64,000 bases of DNA from Asparagopsis taxiformis. Taxonomy: Eukaryota; Rhodophyta; Florideophyceae; Bonnemaisoniales; Bonnemaisoniaceae. The translations under genes and the position numbers were made by a program. The stretch is taken from NCBI GenBank assembly GCA_030407315.1, contig JALQPE010001805.1, forward strand, positions 157,539-221,538, given 5' to 3'. How positions within the stretch are numbered: position 1 is the first letter of the stretch; each line of letters begins with the position of its first letter. This document shows, piece by piece, positions 62,600 through 64,000 of this stretch. The notes under the pieces were generated by a model. The model had not been told where the DNA came from. It did not search any database and was given only the letters and a program-made list of their open reading frames with translations.

Positions 62600-63030
62600 G
62601 ACCGCTTACAGCTGAGGCAGTTTACCGCGGGGCTGACAGCAAAGTCATCGTTACGATGACTTTGCTGTAAGAAAGAAAACATTACAGCAGGCACTTTTTT
62701 TAACCCGGTAAAAAAATTCTTGGTGATTTTTTACCCGGTAAAATTCTTCGCCTACTGTAATGTTTCCTTTTCTTACAGCAAAGTCATCGTTACGATGACT
62801 TTGCTGTAAGAAACGTTTTCATTACAGTAGCCACGATTTTTTTACCCGGTAAAAAAATTTGGTGATTTTTCACCCGGTAAAATCCTTCGCCCACTGTATG
62901 TTTTCTTTTCTTACAGCAAAGTCATCGTAACGATGACTTTGCTGTAAGCATCCCTGGTAACTGCCTCAGCTGTAAGCGTCTTGGTACCTTGGTCCCTCTC
63001 TCACTTTGGGAAGGGTGAGATAGGAATTTT
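62600..63030. repeat. Fold-back cluster 3: three 37-bp palindromes
   Basis: Cores at 62634-62670 (centre T, first bases TGACAG), 62773-62809 (T) and 62911-62947 (A). Inner palindromes are built on TTTTACCCGGTAAAA. Outer arms are CTTACAGCTGAGGCAGTT and CTGCCTCAGCTGTAAG. Confidence 0.92.
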
Positions 63031-64000
63031 GAAGTCGGGAACATTTGTGAAGGATGGTTTCGACGGCTTCGGGGCGGCTTTGAAGAGCAATCCTGTGTCT
63101 TGTTCACCCGGGCTGAACTACCTAAAAAGTTCAGTATTGGGAGAGCAGCACGGTAAATTCCGACACCATTTTCTCCGACAGAGATTCTGGCGGTCGAAAT
63201 TCAACTCGTTAAAATGGACTAGAGTTTGGTGTGAACACCTCCGGACTAGAAAGGTGAAACTACCCACCTGCCATTTTCCGAGGCTCAAGAGCCGGTCTCC
63301 CTCCAATATCAAGCATAGATTATCGGTGCGCAAAATCTACTCCTGGGCTGTGTAGCACATTGACTATACAAAACCGTCCGTTTTCCGTTATAATAAACTA
63401 TACTCTCAAGTAGGTAGGAATCTAGATATTCCCTTACATCGATGGTTATGAGTAGGTTAGCCTAGGACTGAAGGACAGAAGGTAAAGGAGGATGGTAGGC
63501 ATGGGTAAATGAAGTGGTGGTATGAGTAGAATACGGAAGTGTAGACAGGTATTTAATGCACAGGAGGGGCGTGTGAAGTGACACCAGAGGCGCGGTGCGT
63601 CACAGGAAGGGAGACTGGAATAATGAAGGAGAACTAGAGCATGGAGATAGGGTTGTTGAGGCATGCTTCTAGCTCTATTATATAACTACATTGCTCCTCT
63701 ATAGGCTACGCAATCCATCCAGAAGTTCTAGTTAAAAATGGACTATATGAATGTTTCATTTCAATATCAGCATTGTGCAGTGAGCCTCTTCAAGGTCCGA
63801 AAACTTCCGTCAGTTACGCTTCCAGGCCACTTGAAGGCATCCAGAACACTTGCACTTCGTTCTTGCAAGTTCAATTTTGGCTATCACATCTCCATTGTGG
63901 AGTCTGGTGACCAAAGTCGATGCATTCTGAATCCCTACCACGCAATTCAACAGCTTTACGACACATAAAACACTTTTCCGTACTCCCTAGAGCCACTCCA

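Larger units (their letters stand above)
61409..64000 (+). mobile_element. Unrecognised mobile element, unit 2 (shorter derivative)
   Basis: Begins CACTACGGTGTTGAAAGAGG at 61409, then a short GACAGT stretch, and goes straight to two fold-back clusters with 450-bp related flanks (61930-62400 and 62975-63440). No broken gene is present. Its right end copies the end of unit 1 and stops at the window edge exactly where CACTACGGTG should follow. It looks like an internally deleted, tandem derivative. Confidence 0.55.

Overview
The window is nuclear DNA of a photosynthetic eukaryote. The evidence is mostly intron-less, closely packed genes on both strands, Golgi-type glycosyltransferases, plant-type B-box, bZIP and SHAQKYF-MYB regulators, a plastid one-helix chlorophyll-binding protein, and Ty1/copia and other retrotransposons between gene islands. 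A red alga with few introns (Chondrus-like) fits best, but the species is an inference. No rRNA, tRNA, CRISPR array or bacterial operon structure was seen.

Region 1 (1-17.4 kb) is a dense gene island. It holds the start of a Sec20-like SNARE, a ubinuclein/Hpc2 histone-chaperone subunit, tubulin cofactor C, a two-exon secreted protein that looks Cu/Zn-SOD-like, a GT14-like glycosyltransferase, a CAMK/SnRK-type kinase with a long tail, a small coiled-coil protein, a VanZ-like membrane protein, a double B-box protein, a GT61 glycosyltransferase, a bZIP factor, a plastid-targeted SnoaL-like protein and a gene joining an SSXT (SS18/GIF) domain to a SHAQKYF MYB. Convergent neighbours are often only 18-63 bp apart.

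Region 2 (18.6-23.4 kb) has one intact one-helix protein gene. It sits between two diverged, inverted 1.5-kb arms, each carrying a dead copy of the same gene family. Region 3 (25-35 kb) is a family of three secreted sugar/sorbosone-dehydrogenase-like proteins (PQQ-type beta-propeller), one of them frameshifted, each with a TATA box 60-100 bp upstream. Region 4 (35-43 kb) is gene-poor, with a WD40 protein and a possible broken gene.

Region 5 (44.3-64 kb) is mobile DNA. It starts with a copia element (44331-49731) with 5-bp target duplications, whose gag was itself interrupted by a 0.66-kb insertion. Three truncated gag-like genes follow (50.4-54.9 kb). From 54.9 kb to the end lies an element type I do not recognise. 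Its units begin CACTACGGTG, lie head to tail, carry GACAGT-rich and 35-bp minisatellite arrays, a broken gene with a double-stranded beta-helix dioxygenase-like end, and nested fold-back clusters built on a 37-bp palindrome. This is the best candidate in the window for an undescribed system.
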